Origin: Pseudomonas abietaniphila
Lineage (GTDB): Bacteria > Pseudomonadota > Gammaproteobacteria > Pseudomonadales > Pseudomonadaceae
Length of the DNA: 64,000 nt
Direction: 5' to 3'
Assembly: GCF_039697315.1 (NCBI RefSeq)
Contig: NZ_CP155619.1
Coordinates: forward strand, 3,348,001-3,412,000
Shown: positions 1-8,942 of the stretch, piece by piece
Layout: the number at the start of each line of letters is the position of its first letter
Position numbering within the stretch: the first letter of the stretch is position 1
Program-made: the position numbers and the translations under genes
The notes under the pieces: generated by a model
The model's input: the letters and a program-made list of their open reading frames with translations, nothing else
Databases searched by the model: none
Told to the model about the DNA's origin: nothing

Positions 1-195
1 CCGATGAGCGAGGACGCCCGGGACGTGTTGCAGGATCTGGCTGCCATCGCCCAGATTCAGGACACACTCGAAGAGTCCGAAGACGGCGAAAGCGACTACA
101 TGGAAGTCATGGAATACCTGCGCGTCGCGCCGCTGCTGCTGTTTACCGAGTTCAACAAAAAAGCGGAACCTGAAGCGAAACCTTCTTTGCACTGA
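1..195 (+). CDS. UPF0149 (YgfB/YecA-type) family protein, C-terminal part
   Basis: This is the last 64 codons of a gene whose start lies before the window; the frame is open from base 1 to the TGA at 193-195. The acidic tail with '[20 protein letters not shown]' is typical of the C-terminus of UPF0149/YgfB proteins, small helical proteins of poorly known function. In P. aeruginosa a UPF0149 gene precedes pepP, as here. YgfB has been linked there to control of beta-lactam resistance through an amidase, but nothing in this fragment tests that. The call is by recognition of the tail and by synteny. Confidence 0.75.
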   Translation, partial: PMSEDARDVLQDLAAIAQIQDTLEESEDGESDYMEVMEYLRVAPLLLFTEFNKKAEPEAKPSLH

Positions 196-275
196 TTGCT
201 CATCGTCGCCGACCCGGTCGTTGTCGCCCGCAGGGTCGATGACCGGTGCGCTCATCCGGAGGACCGCAGTTGCCC

Positions 276-1610
276 ATGATCCATATCCCGAAAGCCGAAT
301 ACGCCCGTCGCCGCAAAGCCTTGATGGAGCAGATGGAGCCTAACAGCATCGCCATCCTGCCGGCGGCGGCTGTGGCCATTCGAAATCGTGATGTCGAGCA
401 TGTGTACCGTCAGGACAGTGATTTCCAGTACCTCAGCGGCTTCCCCGAGCCTGAGGCCGTTATCGTGCTGATCCCCGGTCGTGAATACGGCGAGTACGTC
501 TTGTTCTGCCGCGAGCGCAATCCTGAGCGCGAGCTGTGGGACGGGCTGCGTGCCGGTCAGGACGGGGCGATCAGCGATTTCGGCGCCGACGATGCCTTCC
601 CCATTACCGACATCGACGACATCCTGCCCGGCCTGATTGAGGGCCGTGACCGTGTGTATTCGTCGATGGGCAGCAACCCCGAATTCGACCGTCATGTGAT
701 GGAGTGGATCAACGTCATCCGCTCCAAGGCACACCTGGGCGCTCAGCCCCCGAAAGAGTTCGTTGCGCTGGATCACCTGCTGCATGACATGCGCCTGTAT
801 AAATCGGCCGCCGAAGTGAAAGTCATGCGCGAGGCTGCGCACATTTCAGCGCGGGCCCATGTGCGTGCGATGCGGGCCAGTCGTGCCGGTTTGTATGAGT
901 TCAGTCTGGAAGCCGAACTGGATTACGAGTTCCGCAAGGGCGGCGCGAAGATGCCAGCGTACGGCTCGATCGTCGCGTCGGGTCGCAATGCCTGCATCCT
1001 GCACTATCAGCAGAACGACGCGGCGCTCAAGGATGGCGACCTGGTGCTGATCGATGCCGGTTGCGAGATTGACTGCTACGCCAGCGACATCACCCGTACA
1101 TTCCCGGTCAGTGGCAAATTTTCCGCCGAGCAGAAAGCGATCTACGAACTGGTGCTCAAGGCGCAGGAAGCGGCGTTCGCGGTCATCAAGCCAGGCAATC
1201 ACTGGAACCAGGCGCACGAGGCGACGGTTCGGGTGATCACGACCGGGCTGATGGAACTGGGCCTGTTGCAGGGCGAGGTCGATGAACTGATCGCCGCTGA
1301 AGCGTACAAACCGTTTTACATGCACCGCGCCGGTCACTGGCTGGGTATGGATGTGCATGATGTCGGCGAGTACAAGGTGGGCGGCGAATGGCGCGTGCTG
1401 GAGGTTGGCATGGCGCTGACGGTCGAGCCCGGTATTTATATATCGCCGGACAATCAGAACGTCGCGAAAAAATGGCGCGGAATCGGCGTACGAATCGAGG
1501 ACGATGTCGTGGTGACCAAAAAAGGCTGTGAAATCCTGACTGGCGGCGTGCCCAAGTCCGTCGCAGAAATCGAGGCCTTGATGGCCGCAGCCCGAGCCGA
1601 AGCGGCATGA
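276..1610 (+). CDS. pepP: Xaa-Pro aminopeptidase (aminopeptidase P)
   Basis: Cytoplasmic metallopeptidase of family M24B that removes an N-terminal residue preceding proline. It has an N-terminal creatinase-like domain (about 1-170) and a C-terminal pita-bread domain. The dinuclear-metal ligands are visible in 'LIDAGCEIDCYASDITRTF', 'HRAGHWLGMDVHDVG', 'VEPGIYI' and 'GVRIEDDVVVT'. The ATG at 276 gives 444 residues, the usual length. GGAGGA at 258-263 is 12 nt upstream, so the in-frame TTG at 270 is also possible and would add two residues. The stop overlaps the ubiH start (ATGA), so the two are translationally coupled. Confidence 0.95.
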   Translation: MIHIPKAEYARRRKALMEQMEPNSIAILPAAAVAIRNRDVEHVYRQDSDFQYLSGFPEPEAVIVLIPGREYGEYVLFCRERNPERELWDGLRAGQDGAISDFGADDAFPITDIDDILPGLIEGRDRVYSSMGSNPEFDRHVMEWINVIRSKAHLGAQPPKEFVALDHLLHDMRLYKSAAEVKVMREAAHISARAHVRAMRASRAGLYEFSLEAELDYEFRKGGAKMPAYGSIVASGRNACILHYQQNDAALKDGDLVLIDAGCEIDCYASDITRTFPVSGKFSAEQKAIYELVLKAQEAAFAVIKPGNHWNQAHEATVRVITTGLMELGLLQGEVDELIAAEAYKPFYMHRAGHWLGMDVHDVGEYKVGGEWRVLEVGMALTVEPGIYISPDNQNVAKKWRGIGVRIEDDVVVTKKGCEILTGGVPKSVAEIEALMAAARAEAA

Positions 1611-2794
1611 GCCGGTTCAATCTGGCCATCGTCGGCGGCGGGCTGGTGGGCGCGAGCCTGGCGCTGGCATTGCAGGCGGGCGCCAAAGCGCGCGGTTGGA
1701 AGATCGTCTTGATCGAGCCGTTTGCACCGGGCGACACGTACCAGCCGAGCTACGACGCGCGCTCTTCAGCGCTGTCCTTCGGCGCGCGGCAGATCTACGA
1801 GCGGTTGGGGCTGTGGCAGCAGATCAGCCGCCGCGCCGAACCCATCCTGCAGATTCAGGTGTCCGACAAGGGACGCTTCGGCGCAGCGAGACTGTCCTCG
1901 ATGCAGGAAGGCGTGCCGGCGCTGGGTTATGTCGTCGAGAACGCCTGGCTCGGCCAATGCCTGTGGCAGGGGCTGGATAAAGACGTGATCAGCTGGCGCG
2001 TGCCGGCTGAAGTCAAACACATGCAGGCGTTGCCCGACGGCTATCGCCTGACCTTGAACGATGAAACGCAAGTGGACTGCGATCTGGCGGTACTCGCCGA
2101 TGGCGGTCGCTCCAGTCTGCGCGAACAGCTGGGTATTGGTGTGCGCACGACGCCTTACGACCAGAGCGCGCTGATCGCCAATATCACGCCGGGTGAAGCC
2201 CATTGCGGACAGGCGTTCGAGCGATTCACCGATGAAGGCCCAATGGCGCTGCTACCGCTGCCGGAAAATCGCTGCGCGTTGGTGTGGACCCGCAAGCCTG
2301 AAGAGATAACGCGCCTGATGGCGCTGGACGACCGCAGTTTCCTGGCCGAGCTTCAAGGCGTGTTCGGTTATCGCCTCGGCGCGTTGAAGCAGGTGGGTGT
2401 GCGTCATACCTATCCGCTGTCGCTCGTCGAAGCCGAGGAGCAAGTGCGCGCTCACCTGGTCGTCTTGGGCAACGCGGCACACAGCCTGCACCCGATTGCC
2501 GGGCAGGGTTTCAACCTGTCGCTGCGTGATGCAGCGTCACTGGCCGAAGCGTTGCTTGCCAGCGACGCCATGCCGGGGGATCTGGCGACGCTGCAGGCGT
2601 ATCGGGATCGGCAGCGTCTGGATCAGAAACTCACGGTCGGCTTCTCCGATCAGGTCACCCGCCTGTTCGGCAGCCAGCAACCCGTGATCACGGCCGGCCG
2701 CAATATCGGCTTGCTGGGTCTGGACCTTTTGCCCTCGGCCAAGAGCTGGTTCGCCCGCCAGGCCATGGGGCTGGGAACGCGGGCCGATGTTTAA
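1607..2794 (+). CDS. ubiH: 2-octaprenyl-6-methoxyphenol hydroxylase
   Basis: FAD-dependent aromatic hydroxylase of ubiquinone biosynthesis, 395 residues. The dinucleotide-binding GxGxxG is at residues 5-20 ('LAIVGGGLVGASLALAL'), a DG motif reads 'LAVLADGGRSSLREQ', and the second FAD motif reads 'GNAAHSLHPIAGQGFNL', with Asn in place of the usual Asp as in other UbiH proteins. It overlaps pepP by 4 bp and is followed after 49 bp by a paralogous hydroxylase. UbiH is assigned by its order directly after pepP and by the GNAAH signature; other members of the UbiH/UbiF/VisC family are the alternatives. Confidence 0.9.
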   Translation: MSRFNLAIVGGGLVGASLALALQAGAKARGWKIVLIEPFAPGDTYQPSYDARSSALSFGARQIYERLGLWQQISRRAEPILQIQVSDKGRFGAARLSSMQEGVPALGYVVENAWLGQCLWQGLDKDVISWRVPAEVKHMQALPDGYRLTLNDETQVDCDLAVLADGGRSSLREQLGIGVRTTPYDQSALIANITPGEAHCGQAFERFTDEGPMALLPLPENRCALVWTRKPEEITRLMALDDRSFLAELQGVFGYRLGALKQVGVRHTYPLSLVEAEEQVRAHLVVLGNAAHSLHPIAGQGFNLSLRDAASLAEALLASDAMPGDLATLQAYRDRQRLDQKLTVGFSDQVTRLFGSQQPVITAGRNIGLLGLDLLPSAKSWFARQAMGLGTRADV

Positions 2795-2843
2795 CCCCTC
2801 TTTTCATTCGTGGCCGTTGCCACACGCGAGAACGATTTAAAGC

Positions 2844-4064
2844 ATGGAAACGCGCGCAGATCTGCTGATTGTCGGGGCCGGAATGGTCGGTAGCGCGCTC
2901 GCGCTGGCGCTGCAAAACAGCGGGCTGGATATTCTGGTGGTGGACGGCAGCCCAATGAGCGTTAAGCCGTTCGATCAGACCGCACCCTTTGAGCCGCGGG
3001 TCAGCGCACTGTCTGCGGCCAGTCAGCGCATTCTCGAACGCCTGAATGTCTGGGACGGGATCGTTTCACGTCGCGTCAGCCCCTATGGCGAGATGCATGT
3101 GTGGGACGGCAGCGGGACCGGCAAGGTGCATTTCTCGGCGTCGAGTGTGCACGCCCAGGTGTTGGGCCATATCGTTGAAAACCGCGTGGTCCAGGACGCA
3201 CTGATCGAGCGGTTGCATGATTGCGACATCGGGCTGCTGGCCAATGCGCGTCTGGAACAAATGCGTCGTTCGGGCGATGACTGGCTGCTGACGCTGGCCG
3301 ACGGCCGCACTCTGCGCGCGCCGCTGGTGGTGGCAGCCGACGGTGCTAATTCCACCGTGCGGCGCATGACCGGCACTGCGACGCGGGAATGGGACTACAT
3401 GCACCATGCCATCGTGACCAGCGTGCGCACGGCAGACTCCCACCGCAAAACGGCGTGGCAACGCTTTACCGATGACGGCCCATTGGCCTTTTTGCCGCTT
3501 GAGCGTGAAGGTGAGCATTGGTGTTCGATCGTCTGGTCCGTGACGCCGACGGAGTCCGAGCGCTTGATGAAGCTGGAAGACGACGCGTTCTGTCGCGAGC
3601 TGGAAAAGGCGTTTGAGGGCTGTCTCGGGCACGTCATTTCGGCTGATCCGCGCTTGTGCGTGCCGCTGCGTCAGCGTCATGCCAAACGTTACGTGGCTGA
3701 AGGTCTGGCGCTCATTGGCGATGCCGCGCACACCATCCACCCGCTGGCCGGGCAGGGCGTGAATCTTGGGTTCCTCGATGCGGCCGTGTTGGCCGAGGTG
3801 CTGCACAGTGCCGTCGAGCGAGGCGAGCGTCTGGCCGACCCGAAAGTGCTGAGCCGCTACGAGCGCCGGCGCATGCCGCATAACCTGGCGCTGATGGCGG
3901 CGATGGAAGGATTCGAGCGGCTGTTTCAGGCCGACCCGCTGCCGGTCCGCTGGCTGCGCAATACCGGCTTGAAGATGGTCGATCAGTCTGCCGAAGCCAA
4001 AGCGATGTTCGTGCGCCAGGCGCTGGGACTGAGCGGGGATTTGCCGGAATTGGCCCGGATCTAA
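2844..4064 (+). CDS. UbiH/UbiF/VisC/COQ6-family FAD monooxygenase (UbiI-like)
   Basis: Second flavin hydroxylase of the ubiquinone pathway, 406 residues. It has 'LLIVGAGMVGSALALAL' at the N-terminus, the DG motif 'LVVAADGANSTVRR' and the C-terminal 'IGDAAHTIHPLAGQGVNLGF'. Its place next to ubiH corresponds to VisC/UbiI, which hydroxylates ring position C5 in Escherichia coli; the exact position hydroxylated in this organism is inferred. It probably shares the pepP-ubiH transcript. It ends 17 bp before an inverted-repeat REP pair that separates it from the iron transporter. Confidence 0.88.
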   Translation: METRADLLIVGAGMVGSALALALQNSGLDILVVDGSPMSVKPFDQTAPFEPRVSALSAASQRILERLNVWDGIVSRRVSPYGEMHVWDGSGTGKVHFSASSVHAQVLGHIVENRVVQDALIERLHDCDIGLLANARLEQMRRSGDDWLLTLADGRTLRAPLVVAADGANSTVRRMTGTATREWDYMHHAIVTSVRTADSHRKTAWQRFTDDGPLAFLPLEREGEHWCSIVWSVTPTESERLMKLEDDAFCRELEKAFEGCLGHVISADPRLCVPLRQRHAKRYVAEGLALIGDAAHTIHPLAGQGVNLGFLDAAVLAEVLHSAVERGERLADPKVLSRYERRRMPHNLALMAAMEGFERLFQADPLPVRWLRNTGLKMVDQSAEAKAMFVRQALGLSGDLPELARI

Positions 4065-4081
4065 GCGTCTGGCGTGACACC

Positions 4082-4175
4082 CTGTGGGAGCGAGCTTGCT
4101 CGCGAAGGCTGAGTTTCAACTGCCAAAGGTGTGGTGGATGTACTCAAGTCTTCGCGAGCAAGCTCGCTCCCACAG
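4082..4175. repeat. REP pair, perfect inverted repeat
   Basis: Two 26-bp arms (4082-4107 and 4150-4175) are exact reverse complements around a 42-bp spacer. They start CTGTGGGAGCGAGCTTGCTC, the common Pseudomonas REP sequence. This is a typical REPIN arrangement. It fills most of the gap between the UbiI-like gene and the iron-binding protein; 4176-4300 otherwise shows no gene and no recognisable Fur box. Confidence 0.9.
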
Positions 4176-4300
4176 GGGGGGGCGCATGCCATACCATCTA
4201 GCGATAAAGGTGCCTCCGCAACATCTCGTAACGGCTCCGCTCAGACTTCGTGGATGCGATTCACTACCATTTCGCCTCATTTTTCAAACGAGGTCTCAGC

Positions 4301-5302
4301 ATGCAGGCGAGCAAGCGTCTTCTGGCTGTCCTGGCATTGGCCGTGCTTGGCAGCACTGCCCAGGCGGCTGATGAAGTGGTGGTGTATTCCTCCCGTATCG
4401 ACGAGCTGATCAAACCGGTTTTCGATGCCTACACCGCCAAGACCGGTGTAAAGGTGAAGTTCATCACCGACAAGGAAGCGCCGTTGATGCAGCGCATCAA
4501 GGCCGAAGGGCAGAACGCGACCGCCGACCTGCTGCTGACGGTGGACGCGGGCAACCTCTGGCAAGCCGAGCAGATGGGCATCCTGCAACCGTTTACGTCC
4601 CCGGTGATCGACGCGAATATCCCGCCGCAATACCGATCCTCTGCTCACGCCTGGACAGGCCTGAGCCTGCGCGCCCGGACCATTGCCTATTCGACCGACC
4701 GGGTCAAACCCGATGAGCTGACCACCTACGAAGCCTTGGCCGATAAGCAGTGGGAAGGGCGTCTGTGCCTGCGGACCGCGAAGAAGGTCTACAACCAGTC
4801 GCTCACCGCGACGCTGATCGAAACCCATGGTGCAGAGGCGTCGGAAAAGATCCTCAAGGGCTGGGTCAACAACCTGTCTACCGACGTGTTCTCCGATGAT
4901 ATCGCGGTGCTGGAGGCGATCAACGCCGGCCAGTGCGACGTCGGCATCGTCAATACCTATTACTACGGCCGGTTGCACCAGCAAAACCCGAATCTGGCCG
5001 TACGGCTTTTCTGGCCAAACCAGTCGGACCGTGGCGTTCACGTCAATCTGTCGGGCATCGGTTTGACCAAGTACGCGCCGCATCCCGAAGCCGCCAAAGC
5101 GCTGGTCGAATGGATGACCGGGCCTGAGGCGCAGACCATCTTTTCCGGCACCAATCAGGAATTCCCGGCCAACCCGAAGGTTGCACCTTCTACAGAAGTC
5201 GCGAGCTGGGGTCAGTTCAAGGCGGACACGATCCCGGTCGAGGTGGCCGGACGACGCCAGGCCGAAGCGATTCGCATGATGGATCGCGCTGGCTGGAACT
5301 GA
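4301..5302 (+). CDS. ferric iron ABC transporter, periplasmic substrate-binding protein (FbpA/FutA type)
   Basis: Periplasmic Fe(3+)-binding protein of 333 residues. A Sec signal peptide covers about residues 1-22, with probable cleavage after 'TAQA'. The mature protein begins '[10 protein letters not shown]', and '[11 protein letters not shown]' holds the adjacent tyrosines that bind ferric ion in this family. The ATG at 4301 is chosen because GAGG at 4290-4293 is 7 nt upstream and a signal peptide follows at once; a longer reading from 4250 would bury the signal. The permease follows 55 bp later. No Fur operator is evident upstream. Confidence 0.9.
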   Translation: MQASKRLLAVLALAVLGSTAQAADEVVVYSSRIDELIKPVFDAYTAKTGVKVKFITDKEAPLMQRIKAEGQNATADLLLTVDAGNLWQAEQMGILQPFTSPVIDANIPPQYRSSAHAWTGLSLRARTIAYSTDRVKPDELTTYEALADKQWEGRLCLRTAKKVYNQSLTATLIETHGAEASEKILKGWVNNLSTDVFSDDIAVLEAINAGQCDVGIVNTYYYGRLHQQNPNLAVRLFWPNQSDRGVHVNLSGIGLTKYAPHPEAAKALVEWMTGPEAQTIFSGTNQEFPANPKVAPSTEVASWGQFKADTIPVEVAGRRQAEAIRMMDRAGWN

Positions 5303-5357
5303 TTAACAGCGTCTCTCACTCCTACAGATTTGCACTCACGTGACACCGAGAATCCCC

Positions 5358-6974
5358 GTGGCCCATCCCGCCCAGCGTCGCTGGTACCCCCTGGTTTTCG
5401 CCATTGCCGCGCTGGTGTTGCTGCCGCTCAGCGTGCTGCTGTTCTCCTGGCAAACCATCGACCAAGAGATCTGGTCCCACCTGTGGGAAACCCAGATGCT
5501 CCGGCTGCTCGGCAACACGCTGACGCTGGTGATGGGCGTAGGGTTGGGCGTGACGCTGCTGGGCGTGAGCCTTGCCTGGCTGACTGCGCTCTGTGAGTTT
5601 CCGGGCCGGCGCTGGCTGGACTGGGCACTCATGTTGCCGTTCGCCATTCCGGCGTACGTGCTCGCATTCGTCTTCGTGGGGCTGCTCGATTTTGCAGGCC
5701 CCGTCCAGACGCTGATGCGTGAGTGGTTCGGTACGGGCCTTCGCTTCCCGCGAGTACGTTCCACGGGCGGCGTGATCATCGTGCTCGTGCTGGTGTTTTA
5801 CCCCTACGTCTACCTGTTGGCCCGCACGGCGTTCCTTGCGCAGGGTAAAGGCCTGATGGAGGCGGCGCGGATTCTCGGGCAGTCGCCCTGGCAGGCGTTC
5901 TGGCGGGTGGCGTTGCCGATGGCCAGGCCGGCCATCGGCGCTGGCGTCGCGTTGGCGTTGATGGAGACGCTGGCCGATTTTGGGGCGGTGTCGGTGTTCA
6001 ACTTCGACACCTTCACCACCGCGATCTACAAGACTTGGTACGGCTTCTTCAGCCTGTCGAGCGCCGCACAACTGGCGAGCCTGCTGCTGTTGGTGGTGAT
6101 GCTGCTGCTCTACGGCGAGCGCCGCGCACGAGGCGCCAGCCGGGCGAGCAACGAGCGGCCTCGTGTAAAAGCGCTGTACCACTTGCACGGCTTTAAGGCT
6201 GCTGCGGCGACCACTTGGTGTGGGTTGGTCTTCGCCTGTGCGTTCGTGGTCCCGTTGATGCAACTGATCGTCTGGGTCTGGCAGCGGGGCCGTTTCGATC
6301 TGGACGAGCGCTACACCGGCCTGATCCTGCACACCCTGTACCTCGGTGGTATTGCGGCCTTCGTCACGGTCAGCGTGGCGATGATTCTGGTGTTCGCGCG
6401 TCGTTTGGCGCCGACCCGTGCGATCCGCTCAGGCGTGAGTCTGGCGAACATCGGCTACGCATTGCCGGGTTCGGTGCTCGCGGTATCGATCATGCTGGCC
6501 TTCAGTTATCTGGACCGAGAGCTAGTCGTGCCGTTGTCCAGTTGGCTCGGTGGCGCGGGCAAGCCGTTGCTACTCGGGAGTCTGGCGGCCTTGGTGATGG
6601 CGTACCTGGTGCGCTTCATCGCCGTGGCTTACGGTCCTCTGGAGAACAGCCTGTCGCGAATTCGCCCTTCGTTGCCCGAGGCGGCGCGCAGTCTCGGGGT
6701 CGGCGGACCGCGTTTGTTTTTCAAGATTTATCTGCCACTGCTCATTCCAGGCACGTTGAGCGCTGCTTTGCTGGTGTTCGTCGATGTGCTCAAGGAAATG
6801 CCCGCTACCCTGCTGATGCGCCCGTTTGGCTGGGACACGCTGGCGGTACGTATCTTCGAGATGACCAGTGAAGGCGAGTGGGCGCGTGCCGCGCTACCCG
6901 CACTGACGTTGGTCATGGTCGGTTTACTACCGGTAATTGGCCTAATCAGACGTTCGGCCAGACCGATCGGCTAG
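5358..6974 (+). CDS. ferric iron ABC transporter, fused permease (FbpB/HitB type)
   Basis: Inner-membrane permease of about 538 residues formed by two homologous halves with roughly twelve membrane segments. Each half carries an EAA-like cytoplasmic loop that contacts the ATPase: 'EAARILGQSPWQAFWRVALP' and 'EAARSLGVGGPRLFFKIYLP'. It acts with the preceding binding protein. The GTG at 5358 has a GAG at suitable distance and gives the N-terminus 'VAHPAQRRWYP' that I remember for relatives; an in-frame GTG at 5340 would add six residues. No ATPase gene follows, as in the P. aeruginosa counterpart next to gcvT1. Confidence 0.88.
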   Translation: MAHPAQRRWYPLVFAIAALVLLPLSVLLFSWQTIDQEIWSHLWETQMLRLLGNTLTLVMGVGLGVTLLGVSLAWLTALCEFPGRRWLDWALMLPFAIPAYVLAFVFVGLLDFAGPVQTLMREWFGTGLRFPRVRSTGGVIIVLVLVFYPYVYLLARTAFLAQGKGLMEAARILGQSPWQAFWRVALPMARPAIGAGVALALMETLADFGAVSVFNFDTFTTAIYKTWYGFFSLSSAAQLASLLLLVVMLLLYGERRARGASRASNERPRVKALYHLHGFKAAAATTWCGLVFACAFVVPLMQLIVWVWQRGRFDLDERYTGLILHTLYLGGIAAFVTVSVAMILVFARRLAPTRAIRSGVSLANIGYALPGSVLAVSIMLAFSYLDRELVVPLSSWLGGAGKPLLLGSLAALVMAYLVRFIAVAYGPLENSLSRIRPSLPEAARSLGVGGPRLFFKIYLPLLIPGTLSAALLVFVDVLKEMPATLLMRPFGWDTLAVRIFEMTSEGEWARAALPALTLVMVGLLPVIGLIRRSARPIG

Positions 6975-6977
6975 GTG

Positions 6978-7064
6978 CGGGGTCACAACCTTGCGGCTAC
7001 AATGCGCCGCAATCGATACGGTCTGTCAGACAATTCCGCAAATTACCAAAGGTTCCAGACCCCG
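6978..7064 (+). promoter_or_regulatory. candidate structured RNA leader of gcvT
   Basis: CGGGGTC (6978-6984) plus AACCTT (6987-6992) can pair with AAGGTT (7049-7054) plus GACCCCG (7058-7064). This gives a 13-bp closing stem with a 2x3 internal loop. Inside it, GCGGC/GCCGC (6993-6997/7006-7010) and GTCT/AGAC (7021-7031) could form two further hairpins. The CCCC of the 3' arm could instead pair with GGGG at 7071-7075. The element starts 4 nt after the permease stop and lies 65 nt before gcvT. It does not match the glycine riboswitch. A promoter -10 (TACAAT, 6998-7003) would lie inside it, so the folded transcript would have to come from upstream. Confidence 0.35.
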
Positions 7065-7129
7065 AGTCATGGGGGATTTGCCGTTATTTTGAGCGACCGT
7101 GTCTTCGCCAAGCCCGGAAGGAGACACCC

Positions 7130-8212
7130 ATGGGACAGCGCACGCCCCTCTTTGACCTGCACCTCGCGCTTGGCGCGAAGCTGGTCGATTTTGGTGGTTG
7201 GGATATGCCGTTGCACTACGGTTCACAAGTCGAAGAACACCATCAGGTGCGCCGAGACTGTGGGATTTTCGATGTGTCGCACATGCACGTCCTTGATGTT
7301 TCAGGCAGCCAGGCCACGCCCTGGTTGCAACACCTGCTGGCCAATGACGTCGGCCGACTGCAACACACCGGGCGAGCGCTCTACAGCGCTATGCTCGACA
7401 CCCAGGGCGGAATCGTCGACGACATGATCGTCTACCTGACCGAACAGGGTTACCGATTGGTGGTCAACGCGGCCACCGGCGCCAAGGATCTGGCCTGGAT
7501 GAATGCCCATCTTTCCGGTTTCGACGTGCACCTGACTCACCGCTCCGAGCTGGCCATGCTGGCCATTCAGGGGCCGCATGCCCGGCAGAAGATTGCCGAG
7601 CTGGTAACTCAGGCCCGCGCTGAACTTATCCACACCCTGCGCCCGTTCGAAGGCCAGCAGGAAGGCGACTGGTTCATTGCCCGTACGGGCTACACCGGTG
7701 AGGACGGGCTGGAGATCATCCTGCCGGCCGAACAAGCCTGCAGTTTCTTCAACGACATGGTCGGTGCGGGCATTTCCCCAATCGGGCTGGGCGCGCGCGA
7801 TACCTTGCGTCTGGAAGCCGGCATGAACCTGTACGGTCAGGAAATCGACGAGCAGGTGTCACCGCTGATCTCCAACATGGGCTGGACCGTGGCCTGGAAA
7901 CCGGAAGACCGCGACTTCATCGGGCGCGCCGCCCTGGAAGCCGAACGCACCAAGGGGATTGCTTCCAAGCTTGTCGGGCTGGTGCTCGAAGAGCGGGGTG
8001 TTCTGCGCGCGCATCAGGTCGTCCGAATAGCGGAAGTTGGCGAAGGAGAGATCACCAGTGGTAGTTTCTCTCCTACGCTAAGCAAGTCGATTGCCTTGGC
8101 ACGCGTTCCGATGGCGACTGCTGACCGTGCCGAGGTGGAAATCCGTGGCAAGTGGTACCCGGTTCGCGTGGTCCAGCCGACGTTCGTGCGCCACGGAAAG
8201 GCCCTGATTTAA
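7130..8212 (+). CDS. gcvT: glycine cleavage system T protein, aminomethyltransferase
   Basis: Cytoplasmic aminomethyltransferase of 360 residues. It transfers the methylene group from the aminomethyl-lipoyl arm of GcvH to tetrahydrofolate and releases ammonia. The N-terminus 'QRTPLFDLHLALGAKLVDFG' and 'GILDVSHM'-like 'GIFDVSHMHVLDVSG' are typical, as is 'GYTGEDGLEI'. The ATG at 7130 has AAGGAG at 7118-7123. The frame stays open upstream to 6878, but that part runs through the permease gene and the leader and is not coding. gcvH follows after 52 bp, then gcvP. This is the first of the three gcv genes. Confidence 0.95.
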   Translation: MGQRTPLFDLHLALGAKLVDFGGWDMPLHYGSQVEEHHQVRRDCGIFDVSHMHVLDVSGSQATPWLQHLLANDVGRLQHTGRALYSAMLDTQGGIVDDMIVYLTEQGYRLVVNAATGAKDLAWMNAHLSGFDVHLTHRSELAMLAIQGPHARQKIAELVTQARAELIHTLRPFEGQQEGDWFIARTGYTGEDGLEIILPAEQACSFFNDMVGAGISPIGLGARDTLRLEAGMNLYGQEIDEQVSPLISNMGWTVAWKPEDRDFIGRAALEAERTKGIASKLVGLVLEERGVLRAHQVVRIAEVGEGEITSGSFSPTLSKSIALARVPMATADRAEVEIRGKWYPVRVVQPTFVRHGKALI

Positions 8213-8264
8213 CAACTCCCTGGCGGGTTTCTCCGCTGACCTGATGATGTAGAGAGGATAAAAA

Positions 8265-8648
8265 ATGAGCACTATTCCCGCCGAACTGCGTTTTGCCGAA
8301 AGCCATGAGTGGGCCAAGCAAGAGGGTGATCTGATCGTGGTCGGCATCTCCGATCATGCGCAGGAAGCGCTGGGCGATGTGGTGTTTGTCGAGCTACCGG
8401 AAATCGGCAAGGTGTTCGCTGCTGGCGATGCTGCCGGTGTCGTGGAGTCTGTAAAGGCCGCTTCCGACATTTATTCGCCGGTGGCTGGCGAAGTGGTTGA
8501 AGTCAACGAAAGCCTGGGCGACGGTCCGGAAGCGCTGAATGAAGCCCCTTACAGCTCGTGGATCTTCAAGGTCAAGCCAAGCAACGCCGACGCCGATTTG
8601 GCCAAGCTGCTGGATGCGGCCGCTTACAAGGCTGCGATCGGCGAGTAA
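8265..8648 (+). CDS. gcvH: glycine cleavage system H protein
   Basis: Lipoyl carrier of the glycine cleavage complex, 127 residues, the usual size. The lipoylated lysine is Lys64 in '[17 protein letters not shown]'. The ATG at 8265 follows GAGAGGA at 8251-8257. It shuttles the aminomethyl group between GcvP and GcvT. It is separated from gcvP by 294 bp that are mostly a REP pair, so gcvP may need its own promoter. Confidence 0.96.
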   Translation: MSTIPAELRFAESHEWAKQEGDLIVVGISDHAQEALGDVVFVELPEIGKVFAAGDAAGVVESVKAASDIYSPVAGEVVEVNESLGDGPEALNEAPYSSWIFKVKPSNADADLAKLLDAAAYKAAIGE

Positions 8649-8665
8649 TCGCGTTGATCTAACAC

Positions 8666-8831
8666 TGTAGGAGCGTGGCTTGTCCCGCGATCTGCCGGGC
8701 ACCGGCAGCAAATTCGGTAAACGCGGTCTGCCTGACGCAGAGATTGCGTCTGATTTTGCTGCTGCTGCGCAGCAGATCGCGGGACAAGCCACGCTCCTAC
8801 AACGATTGCATTGCTGACCACGCTCCTACAG
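8666..8831. repeat. REP pair of the 'GGAGCGTGGCTTGTCCCGCG' type plus a third half-copy
   Basis: Arms 8666-8695 and 8772-8801 are perfect 30-bp reverse complements around a 76-bp spacer that itself contains palindromic GC stretches. A third partial arm (CCACGCTCCTACAG, 8818-8831) follows. This repeat differs in its inner half from the GAGCTTGCTCGCGAA type at 4082. The remaining gap to gcvP (8832-8942) shows no gene. Confidence 0.88.
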
Positions 8832-8942
8832 CAACTGCATCGCACACGGCTAAAGACTTTCTCCACACAACCGCCAATCCCTTTCTAGACTCTAAAGCTC
8901 CGCCCATCGCGGCTTAGTCGTCCAGTAAAGAGAGAGGCCGTT

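Noticed and set aside
4176..4300. Fur box before the iron-binding protein
   Set aside because: No GATAATGATAATCATTATC-like 19-mer, even a degenerate one, could be found.
4084..4409. Short frames running through the REP pair at 4.1 kb
   Set aside because: They are translated repeat sequence overlapping the start of a real signal-peptide gene.
6978..7064. tRNA gene suggested by a 7-bp outer stem and a GGTTC-like stretch
   Set aside because: No proper T arm, D arm or anticodon arm can be formed and the internal spacing is wrong.
6975..7129. Glycine riboswitch upstream of gcvT
   Set aside because: The conserved glycine-aptamer core blocks are not present; the pairing seen has a different layout.
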